This document shows positions 25,766 to 38,511 of a stretch of DNA of 64,000 nt, one piece after another. Within the stretch, counting starts at the first letter, position 1, and each line of letters opens with the position of its first letter. Under the pieces are notes generated by a model. The model was given only the letters and a program-made list of their open reading frames with translations. It did not search any database and was not told the origin of the DNA. The stretch lies in assembly GCA_003667245.1 (NCBI GenBank), contig RCNN01000057.1, positions 1-64,000 of the forward strand, given 5' to 3'. Source of the stretch: Heterostelium multicystogenum (Eukaryota > Evosea > Eumycetozoa > Acytosteliales > Acytosteliaceae). A program made the position numbers and the translations under genes.

Positions 25766-26499
25766 ATGGAAATAATTGTTGATTCATCTAATTCAGTTTT
25801 AGCTGGTCAAAGAAGAGATCATATCATGGAGTCAAAGATCAACAGTAATAGCAATAGCAACAGTAATTCAGCAAATACATCACCTTCGAATTCGAATCAA
25901 TCATCTCCATTGAACTCTGCGAATACTTCACCATCGAATTCTCCAAAATCTACACATTCAGCTTTATATAGTTCAGAGGGAATGAGCAAGCCACCATTAA
26001 CTCCCTCTTCCTCCACTTCATCTCTCCCCTATCTTACTGGATCCGAGGGCATGCCCAAGCCAGGAAACTCATCACCACTCTCTGGTTCAGAAGGCATCAA
26101 GACACCACCACGAGTTGTTGAAGGAGAGCTCGTCAAAGAAGGACATATTTTCAAGAGTTGGCGCACCCGATGGTTCAGGATTGAAAACGGTCATTTGTTA
26201 TATTTTAAATCAAAAGAAGTAAGTTTTGAAAGCTGTGGGACATAGACATAGTGTAGTATATTAACTGTATGTTTGTTATCAATAGGATGCAGAGCCAATC
26301 GACAAAGTTCCACTTAGAGGTAGCCGAGTTTCCAAGAAACCATTCCACGAAAGAGCCAATACTTTTGAATTGATTGCAGTTTCAATGAGAAAGATTTTCT
26401 TGTTGCAAGCCAAAACTTCGAAAGAAGTCGACATGTGGATGGAGGAAATTGAAAGAGAGTCAAAGCTCGCCAGATCACCATCAAAGGTTTCACTTTAAT
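25766..26499 (+). CDS. PH-domain protein with Ser/Asn-rich N-terminus
   Basis: Exon 1 (25766-26218) carries about 115 residues of Ser/Asn/Pro/Thr-rich sequence, including two near-repeats of a NTSPSNS motif and three SEGM/SEGI motifs. It then starts a pleckstrin-homology domain: VEGELVKEGHIFKSWRTRWF with the usual KxW...RWF signature. After an intron (26219-26285), exon 2 completes it (DKVPLRGSRVSKKP ... FELIAVSMRKIFLLQAK ... EVDMWMEEIERE), with the conserved Trp of the last helix. PH domains of this form bind phosphoinositides at membranes. The simplest stop is TAA 26497-26499. A longer form is possible: splicing after the AAG codon at 26485-26487 to an acceptor at 26781 would add a Gln/Asn-rich tail ending near 26860. 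No other domain seen. Confidence 0.8.
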
Positions 26500-26535
26500 T
26501 ATTATATTTAATTACTTTATACACTTATATATTTC

Positions 26536-26570
<35 letters not shown>

Positions 26571-27093
26571 TTTTTATAATTATTTTACAATGTTCAAACT
26601 TCTAGTGTCCACTTCGTTTCAACCAAATAGAATGATACTAAAGTAGATATAATATATTCATACACACCAACAATTTCAGCATCAAAACCAACAAGTATTC
26701 ACTTACTACAGGACGACCAATGCAACAAACAAATATAAATTATCATGTACATTTCTTTTTTTTTCCATTCCTGAATTACAGGTTCGCCAACCAAACGACC
26801 AAAACAACAACCCAATCACAACCAGAGTAATCCAAAACCAAAACCAAAACCAAACAACAGGGTAACCCTTTTGTATTGTATATCTTCTGTTAGCTCTTGA
26901 TTCATTTCAATATAAGTTAATCAATTATATTATAAATAAAATCATCATCAATTTTAATTAAATCACTTCAAGCTATATGTAAAAGAACTAGTGGTTTTAA
27001 ATCTTTTGTTATTTCTTATGGACAAATTAATAGATGATGGCAACACCATCACACCTGTTGTCGGAGCCAGCAATATAGATTCTTTGATTTTGA
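26500..27093. other. Intergenic, or 3' part of the PH gene
   Basis: Contains a TTA tract (26536-26570) and Gln/Asn-coding patches at 26680-26735 and 26782-26862, both preceded by AG acceptors. These could be alternative terminal exons of the PH gene. Nothing else recognised. Confidence 0.4.
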
Positions 27094-29019
27094 TTATTTT
27101 TTTTTGGAGACTATGACTTGTCCATTTCCAAAATCATATCTTTGAACTCCCCCTTCGTGAATTCCTCCAACATTGTGACCTCTTTTCTTCAATAACTCCA
27201 GAATCTCTTGGAATCCTTTCTCAAAATAAACTATGCCATGAGATTTACCTCCGTCAATGAAAAATCTAGGATGTGAGAGAGCAGATTGTGGGTCCATCTT
27301 ATGATCAATAAGGTTGATAATCGTTTGAACTTGAGCCTGTGGTTGAATGAACTTTCCCATAACTCCTAGTGAAGCAAAAAGTTCACCATCTTTTGTTATA
27401 ATAGATGGGATGATAGTATGGTAAGGCCGCTTGCCAGGCGCTAAGCAGTTTGGATGGGTTGGATCTAATATAAAGTTAGAGGCTCTATTATGTAGAGTGA
27501 ATCCACATCCTTTGGGAATAATTCCAGTTCCAAATGCCTAAATTCAAATGAGTTAGAAATGATTGTATTAAGTTCAGATTGAATATATTTACATTGTAGT
27601 TGGAGTTGATAAAACTACAAGCATTTCCATCTTTGTCAACCACCGATAGGTACACGGTACAGTTGTTGTTTGTAGGATATCCTCTCTCGATTGATCTATT
27701 TGATTGATATTCGTCTATTAGAGATCTTCTTGTTGTTGCATATTCCTTTGATAACAATTCTTTTACAGGAACATCCGAAAAAGCGGGATCTGCAACATAG
27801 TATTGAGAACATGCAAAACTAAGTCTAAGTGCTTCTATAAGAAGATGAGTATGTTGATCGGAAAGTGGATCAAGTTTATTCAGGTCATAACCTTCTAAAA
27901 TCTATTCAAAGTTAGATCAACAAATCTTTGTCTGGCAGATTTTACATACATTCAATGCCATGAGTGCTGTTATTCCTTGTCCATTGGGTGGCATTTCATA
28001 GATGTCATATCCACGATAATTAATGGAAATAGGAACATCCATTGTTGATCTATGAGACTCGAGATCAGAATGAGTCATAACTCCACCTAGATCTTGGATG
28101 ACTTTAATAATTGCATCTGCCACAAATCCTTTATAGAAACCATCTTTTCCATGTTTTGCAAGCAATTTGAAGGTATTTGCCAAAGTGGGATTCTTAAAAG
28201 TATCACCTATTTCAGGTGATTTGCCATCGATTTTCATTTCACTTCCATTTTCTGATGCCTCTAATTGAAATGACATACTAATTAATGTTTGTCGAACCAG
28301 CTTGTTAGAAACAATCTTTAGTTTAAAGACTATCAAACTGTCTTACTGTTTCCAGTATTCCTGAGTATTTACATGTATTGCGACACCTTGTTCACAATAG
28401 TTTATTGCAGGATCCAGTACATCTTGTAGCGTCAACTTTCCACTTCCAAATTGCTCAATTGTATCGCACCATCCTGCAGCAGCGCCAGGAACAGTAATCG
28501 AAAGTATATTGTCATTTGGTATATGAGGCCCCACAATGTTTTGTGTGTTTAACAAGATCTAGTGTTAAGTTCATTGGTGCTCTGCCACTGAGATAGAATG
28601 TTACTATTCATTTGCAATTGATTAATTTGCTACTAATCAGATCTTTACCTTCCATTTATTCCACTGATTTTCTTGGTTTTATTGTTCCAGAATAATACAA
28701 AACAATCACCACCTATTCCAGTTGAACTATACAATAGTTTTAGCATAAGGAAGTGAAAGTTAGATTGATAAAATACAAACCAAGGTTGAGTCAAGTTTAG
28801 AATAGCTGCCATTGCAATTGCGGCATCTGCTGCATTTCCACCAGATTTCAATATATCAATGCCAACCTGAGAGGCCAAAGGTTGGCTTGATGCACACACA
28901 CCTTGAAATTTGATCAATCATTAATATATCCTACCTATTTAATTAGCCTAATAGTATAATAGATTACCATTCAAAGAAATAACAGGTGATCTATTATCAA
29001 AGTTATTTTTAAAGTACAT
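27094..29019 (-). CDS. Gamma-glutamyltransferase-family hydrolase (YwrD-like)
   Basis: The start at 29019 gives MYFKNNFDNRSPVISLN, then an intron, then GVCASSQPLASQVGIDILKS-GGNAADAAIAMAAILNLTQP, the N-terminal signature of gamma-glutamyltransferases. Later exons give GIGGDCFVLFW (about 28700), VPGAAAGWCDTIEQFGSGKL (about 28460), GYDIYEMPPNGQGITALMAL (about 27990) and CTVYLSVVDKDGNA (about 27640). In the last, the Thr corresponds to the autocatalytic nucleophile. The end has PQAQVQTIINLIDHKMDPQ and HPRFF. The order and the 'TVYLSVVD' form fit the YwrD subgroup, an Ntn-hydrolase cleaving gamma-glutamyl bonds of glutathione or related amides. There is no signal peptide or membrane anchor, so a cytosolic enzyme is inferred. 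At least five introns; frame changes near 28340-28640 need care. Confidence 0.85.
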
Positions 29020-29212
29020 TATATCTTCCTTTGATCCCGATACGTTTTAGATATATTGAAATTGAACTAAATAACTGATCATTACTTGATATTCCAAAAA
29101 AAACATGTAAAAATTCCATTAGAAGCAAGTTTGATGTTCCAAAAATTCACAAAAATATACCCGACAGTTTCCCCAAACGGTTGATTCCTATAAAAGTTCA
29201 AATAATAATAAT

Positions 29213-31505
29213 TTATTGAATGTTACATGATTTGATGGGTAGGTCTTTCACTATCTTTTCTTGTCTTTTTAGTGGTACTACTTGAAAATACTCTAATATC
29301 TTGAAGTTTCCATGTCTAATTGCAATTTGAAAATCACTTTCTTTGACTGAAAGAAGTTTGTGTTGTTCTAATAACTTTAATGATTCAAAATAGTTGCGCC
29401 GCAATGCAATTGAGGTACCAAATTGGTCAGTCTTAAACTCTAAATTAGACTGATATTTCAATGCTTGTAAAATTTCGTTGAATCTTTCCTTCTTTTCCTT
29501 GAGCAAATGGTTGATGATATTAATATCCAATCTATTCTTTTGGCGAAGGAAATCCATTATATCGATTCGGTTGGTAGTTAAATTTACTGGTATCGATATC
29601 TTTTCAGCGAGTATTTGTAATGACTCAAAATCATTATTTTTGGCAATTGCTTTATACAAGTTTATGGTCCATGCATGATCGTAAGTAACTGTAAGTTTTC
29701 CTAGCAGGTAATTGAGTATTTCTGATTGCATATTTTGGGCTGCAGCCATGATTTCTCTCCTAGTAACAGGTATATTTTCTTCTTCTATCATATATTTTAC
29801 TATTTCCAAATTACCTTTTGCACACGCAGAGTCTAGTCCGACCATCTTATTATTTAACGCCAAACCACATGAAAAGAGGAATTTAATGAGATCCAGAGAT
29901 TGACAATTTTCATTTGCCGTGCTTATTAAATCTTTGGCTGTGTTTTCAATAGATATCCGACTGTGGTCTCCCAAGATATAAAATACTTTTATGATATCTG
30001 GATATAAAATGACCAAATCTTGTGAGAATATTTGAGAGAGATTCCAAAGACCGAGTATATTAGCAGATATGGCAATCAATTCAATGTTCTCTAAATATAT
30101 TTTCAGATCGAAGTTTAGATCATCACCATTGATTAGGTTGGGTATTGGCAAAAAGAATTCGTGCCAAGAGTAACTATAGAGAATGAATTTGATGATTTCT
30201 TTGTTATTGCTGAGTGTAGCATTTCTCAACATTATGGAATAGTCGATATCTAAGTTGCCATAAACACCGCCTATCCTCTTCAGCTCAAAGAGTTGTAAAA
30301 TGTCCAGTCGATCGTTGTGAGAAGCGTTATAGAGAAGATCAGAAAAATTTGTTTGAACTCGATCGGATTGAATCAATTCATCAATGAGGTACAGATTGTT
30401 GGGAGGTATCAATGACAGATTGATGTTAGTGACCAAGTAGGTTTCTTTCTCTGGCAATCGATATTTATCAGTATAGAGCAAAAATCTGGCAATTTCAGGA
30501 CTATCTAAAATCAATGCCTTTGAAAGAGTTTTCCTATCCAATATATGAGTGGTCTCTTCACACCAATATCTTTCCAGAATATATTGTAGCAAGCTGAAAT
30601 TATTACTCCAAATGATTGTATTGATAGCGTGCGAAGTTAAGAAAGAAGGATTGGACGGACGAGGTTGAAAACTGTCGAGATAAAGCATTGTTATCTCGAT
30701 TCCATGTCTCAAGGCATAGTATAGAGTAATTTCACTATTTTTATGGTATTGGATGTAATTATCTATTTTCAATATTGTTTTGATAAGCTCAATGTTTCCA
30801 TACTTGAATGCATAACAAATGATGTCGTCAATGTTGGGTTTGCTGAAAAGGTTTCGATTGTTCAGTATTATATATGAAATCTCCAATGCATCTGACGTTT
30901 TGTCTAGAATAGCAAAGAGTGAGTCCACATGGAATAACGGAATCTCAGATTGTTTTCCGGAAACCATTATCTTGCATTCAGACTTTTGGCTATTCATCCA
31001 ATTGATTGCAAGCTGTAGAATCTCTATATTATAATAGACAACGGCAGAGACCATCATATCATGGACAACCGAATGGTTCGGCAAGGGGGTATGTTCCAAA
31101 ATGAGTTGGAGCATATCAACATTTCTGTTCTTGACGAGATTCGACATGAGTTTGCGTTGTTTTCGAATGGTAGTTTGTCAGCGCTGTTCCCGTGGGGAAT
31201 GAGTCGTACAGCAGCTGAACAGCTTCTACATTGCCACTGACCGCAGTATAGTAATATAGATGTGAAATGTTTTCAGTATCGAGATAGGGACGTATTCTAT
31301 CGAAATATTTAAAGAATAGCTCCCATTGACGATATTTGAGCATCTCAACGAGTGATCCTCTCTCTTCCAGTTGACTTAAAGTGCATGGATTTCTATATTT
31401 CAGCGGATCCTGTGCATGTATCCACTTTATTGCATTAGCAATCTCTTTCAGCAGATATCTATTTCCAATGATATATTTGAATAGAGATTTTTCTTTGGAT
31501 TTCAT
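29213..31505 (-). CDS. Large ankyrin-like repeat protein (dictyostelid family)
   Basis: Starts at ATG 31505 (MKSKEKSLFKYIIGNRYLLK) and runs about 770 residues once a single shift near 31165 is bridged. The body is a series of about 33-residue helical units with ankyrin-type endings, e.g. AVSGNVEAVQLLYD, AFKYGNIELIKTILKI, ACAKGNLEIVKYMIEE, AIRHGNFKILEYFQ. Such degenerate ankyrin proteins with a conserved N-terminal segment form a large multigene family in dictyostelids. Partners are unknown; binding surfaces of this kind mediate protein-protein contacts. No other domain is attached. No intron is seen, and the frame is otherwise open for 644 codons. Confidence 0.75.
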
Positions 31506-31731
31506 TTGTAGCTGTACTATATATATACAATAAGATTACATTGAAAACAATGTTTTGATTGATTCTCTTTTTGTTGGTAGATTGATTATTTTTAACACTG
31601 TGAGTAGATTTTTGATTAGATTCATGAAAAATTATTCTACGAAATTAGAAAAATTATTTGTTCAAATCATTGCTATTTATTTGATTGATAAATTAGCAAG
31701 CATTAGCAAGATAATCTTATTTAGATGGATT

Positions 31732-32806
31732 ATGGATCGGCAAAAGATAGCTAAACTAAAATCAATATCTCTTGATAAATATATAAAGAAATCAAGAAAT
31801 ACTTTTAATATTACTGATAATGATAATGTTCAAAGAAGTAGTCATAGTGATGTTCAAGTAAATAACAATGTACAAGAGCAACAAGAACAAGAGCATGTGC
31901 ATGAACACAATGAACAAACGACAATAAAACAAAAGAATCAAGTGCAAGAACAAGAACAAGAACAACCGGAAGATAATTTAAAAGTTAATGTAAATTTAGA
32001 TGTAGTTTCATCATCAGATTAATAATAATGGAAGTAATAAGGAGATAGAAGAAGAGTTTGAATTTCAAGATTCACAAGAGAGTAATGATCTTAATAATAA
32101 TAATATCAATCATAAAGAGATGTGTCCTGTTTGTTTGGAGATGATTGACCTCAGTGAGATGGAGCAGCATGCTAAGCTGGAGCTGGCAAACCAACTTGAT
32201 ATTGAGAATAAGATTAAAGCCAGAGCAGGTGCAGAAAGAAACAACTTCAATAACAATAACACCAACCAGAGACAACCAAAGCAACAACATTTGTACATAG
32301 ACCAAGCTGAAAACATAGATAGTGACGACGATGAACCGCAACAGCATTATCAGCATTTTTAAATCTTTAGCAGCAACACCATCTAAAACAAAACCTAAAG
32401 TACACAAATTAACATTTGTTGGTGACGAAGATATAGAAGACGATGATTTTATCAATAGCATTGTTAATAATAGTAGCATCAAAAAGAACAATCAAATCGG
32501 TATCAAAAGAGAATATCCAGAGGAGGAAGAGATTATTTTATACCCAAAATCCAAGCAAGAATTTCGACAATGTAGAGTACAGGAGGAATCTAGAAGAAAT
32601 CATTGACTTGGAGGAGGAAAGCGATGAATCTAAATGGGAGAATAAGTTTTACAAGCCTGTGCTCAGGTACCCAGACCGCAATAGTCCAACCACAACAACG
32701 ACAACAACAACTTCAACTAATTCACCAATAACAACTTTAAAACCATTAAAACCTATTAAACCAGCAAATGCAACACCTTTTAAATCTCTGATGAATAGTT
32801 TACCAA

Positions 32807-32899
<93 letters not shown>

Positions 32900-33406
32900 C
32901 AACAACTACACCGACAAAAAAGTACATCCTCAACATCAACACCTAGTCCATATAAAAGAAAATCATATAGAAGATCATCATGGTGGTCAAGGTATTTACC
33001 GAATCAATCTAAACAATTAAGCCAAACAAAAGATGAACTAACTTCATTTCAACTGAATTTAAATAAGTAAGCAGGGATCAAAAGTCAAAGTTGAGAAAAA
33101 GAAGACAAAATCAAAGTCACCAGTCGCCACAGGTGGAATCAAAGTCAAGCACGAACATTGATGGAAAACAATATTATTACAGTACAGACTGCGCCACTAA
33201 CATATCTATGGCCAATAGCTACAATGATGAATTTACTTTTGATGGCTTAGGTGTACAAGGGACAGTCATACGATGGAATAGGATGGGAAACTACAAGAGG
33301 TTACTCATTATTTTGAGTCGGAATGGTCAGAGTAATAAATACATGTATATATTTTTAAATTTGATATTGCTACAATGTGTTTTGTTGTTTAGTCTAAATA
33401 GTTGGT
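31732..33406 (+). CDS. Unrecognised Asn/Gln-rich protein with CxxC...H motif
   Basis: I take the ATG at 31732 (MDRQKIAKLKSISLDKYIKK) because the upstream frame is AT-rich and lacks coding character. The protein is rich in Asn, Gln and Glu, and contains MCPVCLEMIDLSEMEQHAKL (about 32120-32180). This resembles a one-finger ubiquitin-binding or SF3A1-like zinc motif, but a fourth ligand is not obvious. Acidic blocks follow (FVGDEDIEDDDFIN), then Thr/Pro/Lys-rich sequence, a long in-frame Asn run (32811-32897), STPSPYKRKSYRRSSWWSRY (about 32940) and a final segment with NDEFTFDGLG (about 33230). Frame changes at about 32020, 32360, 32560 and 32810, plus a possible intron after 33070, make the model approximate. 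I do not recognise the family. The acidic/basic layout fits a nuclear protein, which is only inference. Confidence 0.5.
32811..32897. repeat. (AAT)n microsatellite, in-frame poly-Asn on the plus strand
   Basis: About 29 uninterrupted AAT/TAA units. Read AAT, it encodes asparagine within the Asn-rich gene, and the sequence after it (QQLHRQKSTSSTSTPSPY) stays open in that frame. Such runs are common in dictyostelid proteins and expand easily. Confidence 0.85.
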
Positions 33407-33774
33407 GATCTTGACATTACATTGTAATATAGGACTTCTTGTGATTCCCACATTGCCTCTTGAGCATGTTGAAGTTCCAGTTCACTCTCACTCATATTGT
33501 CAGAAGACTGGGGATTGTCATCATTGTTGGGTCGTGACGATAGATCATTCTCGGGGGATGATGAAAGATTTGTCTCCTGCTGTGTATCCTTGTGCAAAAA
33601 GCGAGAGAAACTTGCCTCTTTGCGGTGGGAGAGAACGCAGGAGATTGGACTGTGGCGAACTTGAGTGGAGGAACGAATCTTCAAAGGACAAAGATGGTGA
33701 GTCAGGTGTATGGTAGATAATCGAGGGCATTGTTGAGTTGAGTTTGTGACTAGATCTTGAATCCCTTCAAACAT
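33394..33774 (-). CDS. Possible small acidic protein, or extension of the DEPDC5 C-terminus
   Basis: An uninterrupted 126-codon frame starting [12 protein letters not shown] and ending EVLYYNVMSRSPTI. The middle is Ser/Asn/Asp-rich and the end has helical, acidic character (MSESELELQHAQEAMWESQE). It begins inside the last bases of the DEPDC5 reading, so it could be a further part of that gene if another frameshift lies near 33755, or a separate gene. The plus strand also has an open frame here, so coding status is uncertain. Confidence 0.3.
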   Translation of the reverse strand: MFEGIQDLVTNSTQQCPRLSTIHLTHHLCPLKIRSSTQVRHSPISCVLSHRKEASFSRFLHKDTQQETNLSSSPENDLSSRPNNDDNPQSSDNMSESELELQHAQEAMWESQEVLYYNVMSRSPTI

Positions 33775-36700
33775 ATCAATGCGGCAGGAAGGAACTGTCG
33801 GTTGGATGGTGCATTATTCACAATACACATGAAATCCATCATCGACGACTCTGACAAACAGCATTCCCGTTCGGTGAATATATTCAGTATAGAATACATC
33901 GGAGTCTGAGAATAGGTAGAGATCGTTTCTTGTTACCAGACTTGTTGGACGCTTTCGAATGAGATCAGGGATAAAGTTGAATTGTGCCAAGATAACCTTG
34001 ATAACTTTCAGGTTGCATCAATTTCATGACAAGTTTGAATGTGTGTTGGTGAGTAGAATGGACTGTATTTCTTTTCCATTGGGACCTGGATGAGAGTAAG
34101 TCCATATTGCTTAGCTTTTCTAATGCAACTACCAACGAATTCATCGACGACACAACCTGTACAAACCATCCACTTAAACTCAATATGATAGTATCGAGTG
34201 GGAGTAAAAGATTTATCATATTTCATCATGATCCACTCGTAACGATCTGTCTTTGATGGATCCATCTCAATCTTTTGCTCCTCGGTTTGATTTGGATTTT
34301 CATAGCTGTCAAGGATATTATTGGTAGATGGTGTCATAGTCGAGGTTGAAGACATCATAGAATGCTGTTGATGAAGGTAGTTTCCGCCAGGTGCATAGGA
34401 GGCAAGTCCAGGGGTTCCAACCGAGTTGCGTAGTTCTGGAATGATGTTGGCTGGTGAAGTACCACCATCCATGTAGGAGCTGGATAGCATACGATTTAAT
34501 TTTGGCGAGAAGTTGGGCGATGATTCAGCGGGTGGTGAAGTGTCTTTTTTGGGATTGGTTGGCAGACTGGCGGTTGGAGAATTGGGTTGAGTAGAGTTAG
34601 TTGATCCTGCTGTACTGTTCAAATGTTGCTGTTCGTGCTCCACAAGATTAGTGAGCGAGCTATTTGATGGCATTTTTGTTGGCTGTGAGATTGGTTCTTT
34701 CTTGATCTGAGGTGCTGATGAGAACAGACCTGTTGGGAAGATAGGGTCTTCTTTCAATCTGTAATAGTGGAAACCATCGACAAATTGGTTCTTCTCCACC
34801 GCTTTTGATGAATTTACGCTCTACCATCAATAAGCATAGAGAGACATCGCTTCTTCACGAGAAATAACGTCAACATTCTGTAGCATCCAATCTATAATCT
34901 CTGAACCAACAAAACACTTTCGATAGGTACGTAGTCTGTGTTTCCTGTCGACCATCTTCAATCCAATAGGCTGTGGTAGATTCATACGATTGAATATACC
35001 ATCAATATCAATTGGCGCCAACTTTTCTTTGACAGCATACTCTGAGGGAAGCGAATGCTGATCTGTAGGCAATGTAGTTGCTGGGAGCATTTCCAGGAGT
35101 GTATTCTCCAGTGCCATCAACTGGTTGGTCGATATAATCTTGACTTCCATTTTGTTTTGCTGTGGTAGAGTTATTGTTGGCTGAGACCAATGTTTGATTG
35201 CTATTCTTTGCGATGATAGAGTTTATAAACTCCTTAAACTTTATGAAAGCTGCAACTCTTTCATCTTCAGTATGCTCGGGTGCATTTATATTGGTGGAAC
35301 CACCTCTGCTGTTGAGTTATTAGTTAGCTCCTGCGAGGAAGTTGGTGATGTTGTGTTAGAGTTTAATGGTTTCTGTTGGTTTGCCGCTAGGAGTTGATTC
35401 GAGTTGGATGGTTTGGTATTGACATTAATAGGACTCTTCACACTGACTGGTGAAGTAGGAGCACTTGCGCTTGTTTGAGCAACTTGAACAGTTGATGAGG
35501 TCAATTGCGTTTGAAGAGCTTGGATTCGAACTATTTATCATTGTAGTCAATAATGAAGTTTGAGGAGGTGGCGAGAGTGAAGGAGACTGTAATGTTGGTG
35601 AAAGTTGTTCAATATTTGGATTGTTACTATTACTATTTGCTATTCAATTGTGGAAGTTGTTGCTGTGGTTGTAATTCATTATTGTTATTATTATTGTTGT
35701 TGTTATTATTTAATGGTAAAATTGCAAACTGTACTCTCCAGTATCTAGATTTGATTTGATTTCACTGATTGTTCCACAAATAAGATTGTCAAGAGTGTTC
35801 CATGGATAACTACCAGATGCCTGGTGTGAAAGTGTAATCGATTGGCTAAAGAATTGATTACTATATGCTGTACAGAGGAAATATATGTATTGCAGTGAGT
35901 TTGGCAAATCTCTGCCACTGTTTCGTTGGTAACGCTTCACCTGAATACTTAGATTCGATGGGTCGTATGTTATTACATGAAATCATGACCGAGTGAGAGT
36001 TGATAAACTTTCTTTTTCACGGGTTCGACCACCCTGATGACTGGTTGTGGTGTAGTTGGGGCTGCTGGTTGTGGTGTAGTTGGAGTGGTGGGATTTTCTG
36101 CCATGATCAACTGATAACCTTGAGCCAAACGCTGAGAGATCAGCTCCTTGAGCAGTGCTTCAGTATTATTATGATATTCATTGTCATCTGGAGAGAGAGT
36201 CAGTGTGTGCACATATTCTATATACTTGGTAAGGAGGTCTTTGTTGGTTGGGAAATAATCGGTAGTAATTGGGAGAGATGCTGGTTCACAGAGTGATTTC
36301 CAATTCGGCAGGAAAGGATTAGGGTTAGTGTTGGTGGTACCAAAGATATATGTGTTGGGGGAGAACCAAAGATGTGACCAACGACGACGATTCGATGTCA
36401 GATGGAATGGAGTGTTATCATAGGTGAAGGGATTGATTGTTTTTCGGTTGTTGATACATTGGCGGAATGATGGCCTGCTGTCCAACGGACTGTGACTGTG
36501 TTGATGATCTATTTCTGCCTCCAGATAGCAATTGATTTGCCACAAAATTCTTGTCAAATGAAGTTGAATATGATGTTGAATGCTGATTCTTCTTTGCAAC
36601 AAAACCCTGATGATCTTTCATGTGAAGTTGATGGCTTTATTGATAGACTTGCTCTTTTTCGCTGTTCAAGATAGGATAGTTGATTAACCAATAAGGCTTA

Positions 36701-38511
36701 ATACATGGAATTATTGAGAATGAGATTACTTACATTATATAGGTGACTACCCATGTTTGATGGTGTATTTGTGACTTCTTCGTTGTCACTTGCTTCTGAC
36801 ATGTCAGTGTCAGTTTGCATGTAGTCATCCATGATCTCGCCGATCGGAGGTTGATTCGATTCTCCGCTCATAATCTTTTCTGGAATATTGAAAATGGTAT
36901 CCTCATAGGAGTTGACTCCAAGTGTATGTGATGTATATTTGTTGGGTGGCTTTTGCAAAGCAAAAGCAGGGAGTTTTCTCGGATCCTTGGGTACAAAGAA
37001 TCCAAAGTTATTATTTCTATTTGCTCCACTGTAATTGCTGCCCTGTTCTGAACTATCGCTAAAGTAGTTGATCGGAGATTCTGGAATTCTAAACTGTGGT
37101 GTAAAGGTGGATGACTGATTGTTTTCTGAACTGCTGTTGTTCTCATTGTAAAAACTTATTGCAAGCCAATATGGTACATTAAATAAACTCTGTAGTAAAG
37201 ATGGCGTTAGTTGCAATCCATAGCTGTGAGTCACTCAATTCGATTCGATGGGATGTAAGTAGTTACATTTGATTTGATATCCACAGAGAGTTGTTTCTTT
37301 GGGTGAATATTCGAGTATTTAAATAGTGGTACAATGTGTAGAGGATGCTTGTTCAAGCAAATCAAATCGCAACCATAAACCATTATCAATCATTCTCTGT
37401 TTTGTCAATAAATTGATCTCTGGCTCCACTTCAAAGATTCCTGTACCTGGTGAAACTACGACAATCATTTGACCGGTTCTTGTGAAAATCTCTGTCTATA
37501 TAATGCTGTATGATAATACTGTTTAAGTAGTTTGATCTTCAACTACTATATTTGACGACATACCTTGTCGAAATAAGACATTCCAAGATTGATTGCTTCC
37601 AAAAAGTTGCCCTGTGAGGCAGTGGAGTTCTTGCCAAGTGCAGAATTACGACCATAAATATCCCAGTTGACCATCTGATGATAGTTGTTAAACTCGCGCT
37701 TGAGATTGACGATCACCGAGCTCCAGTCCTGTCTTGTTTCATCGCTCACTACTACTTTGTAGAAATCCTGGAAGAGCTGTCCACGGGAATTGCGTGGTAC
37801 ATCTGGTACCTCATCAAGAATTTCCTCGCTTTCAAAGTAGGTCCTCGAAAACAAAATGATTGTAATAGTGTGATTGACAGAGAGCGAACGCCATCGCGAG
37901 AAGAGTGATTTGAGGAATCCGTTCACCGCCTTTTCAAAGTAGAGGTCGCCGTCGTCGGCAAAGTCCCACATCTCCTTTGACATCTGTATGAGCAGAATAA
38001 ACTTGGCCGAACGCGAACGAAATACAAACTTGGTCGACTCGTCGATAAGACCTGAGCTGACCTTCTGGCCTTTCGACACCATCTCTTCGACTTGTGCACG
38101 TACCTGTGCGAACGAAAGTTTCTTCAGCACATATACACACTCGTTCTGCAGTGACAGCTTCAGACGCCACATGTCAGAACGACCGATATACTGGTCCTTA
38201 AACGACAACTCTACGAAATCGACAATCGCCTGTTTGTCCGGAATGACATTGACAATGATCTCACGACGCGAGCCGAAATCAAACACCGATGCAATGTACT
38301 TTGCCACACTAATCTGAAGCGCACCCTTGACAGGTGCCAGTGACTTTACTCGCAAGCATAGTTTTCTCTGTGGATTAGCAGGTGACGATATCTCCAATAT
38401 ATCATTGACTTTTAGCTTTGGGAAATGGTCTGGGTTTACCACCACCTCCTCCTTACTAAACTGTTGGTCATGTATCCAAAGAATATACACCCCTTTCTTT
38501 GTAACCATCAC
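33750..38511 (-). CDS. depdc5: DEPDC5/Iml1, GATOR1 complex subunit
   Basis: The N-terminal exon (38511-37546) reads [20 protein letters not shown], then ...[17 protein letters not shown] and [17 protein letters not shown], the Iml1 N-terminal and SABA regions. GTNRRR-type text and [14 protein letters not shown] (about 36380) and [15 protein letters not shown] (about 36240) match the middle. A DEP domain lies at about 34740-35000 ([20 protein letters not shown] ... [10 protein letters not shown]). The C-terminal block includes [16 protein letters not shown] and [18 protein letters not shown]1 is the GTPase-activating complex for RagA/B that turns TORC1 off when amino acids are scarce; it acts at the lysosome. 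Ser/Pro/Asn-rich inserts (34270-34690, 35290-35720) enlarge the protein. Several introns and single-base shifts occur. The exact C-terminus is unsure: TAA at 33814 in one frame, TAG at 33750 in the next. Confidence 0.85.

Noticed and set aside
35515..35535. ggattcgaac word resembling the reverse of a tRNA T-arm
   Set aside because: It lies within the DEPDC5 coding region, and no cloverleaf can be built around it.
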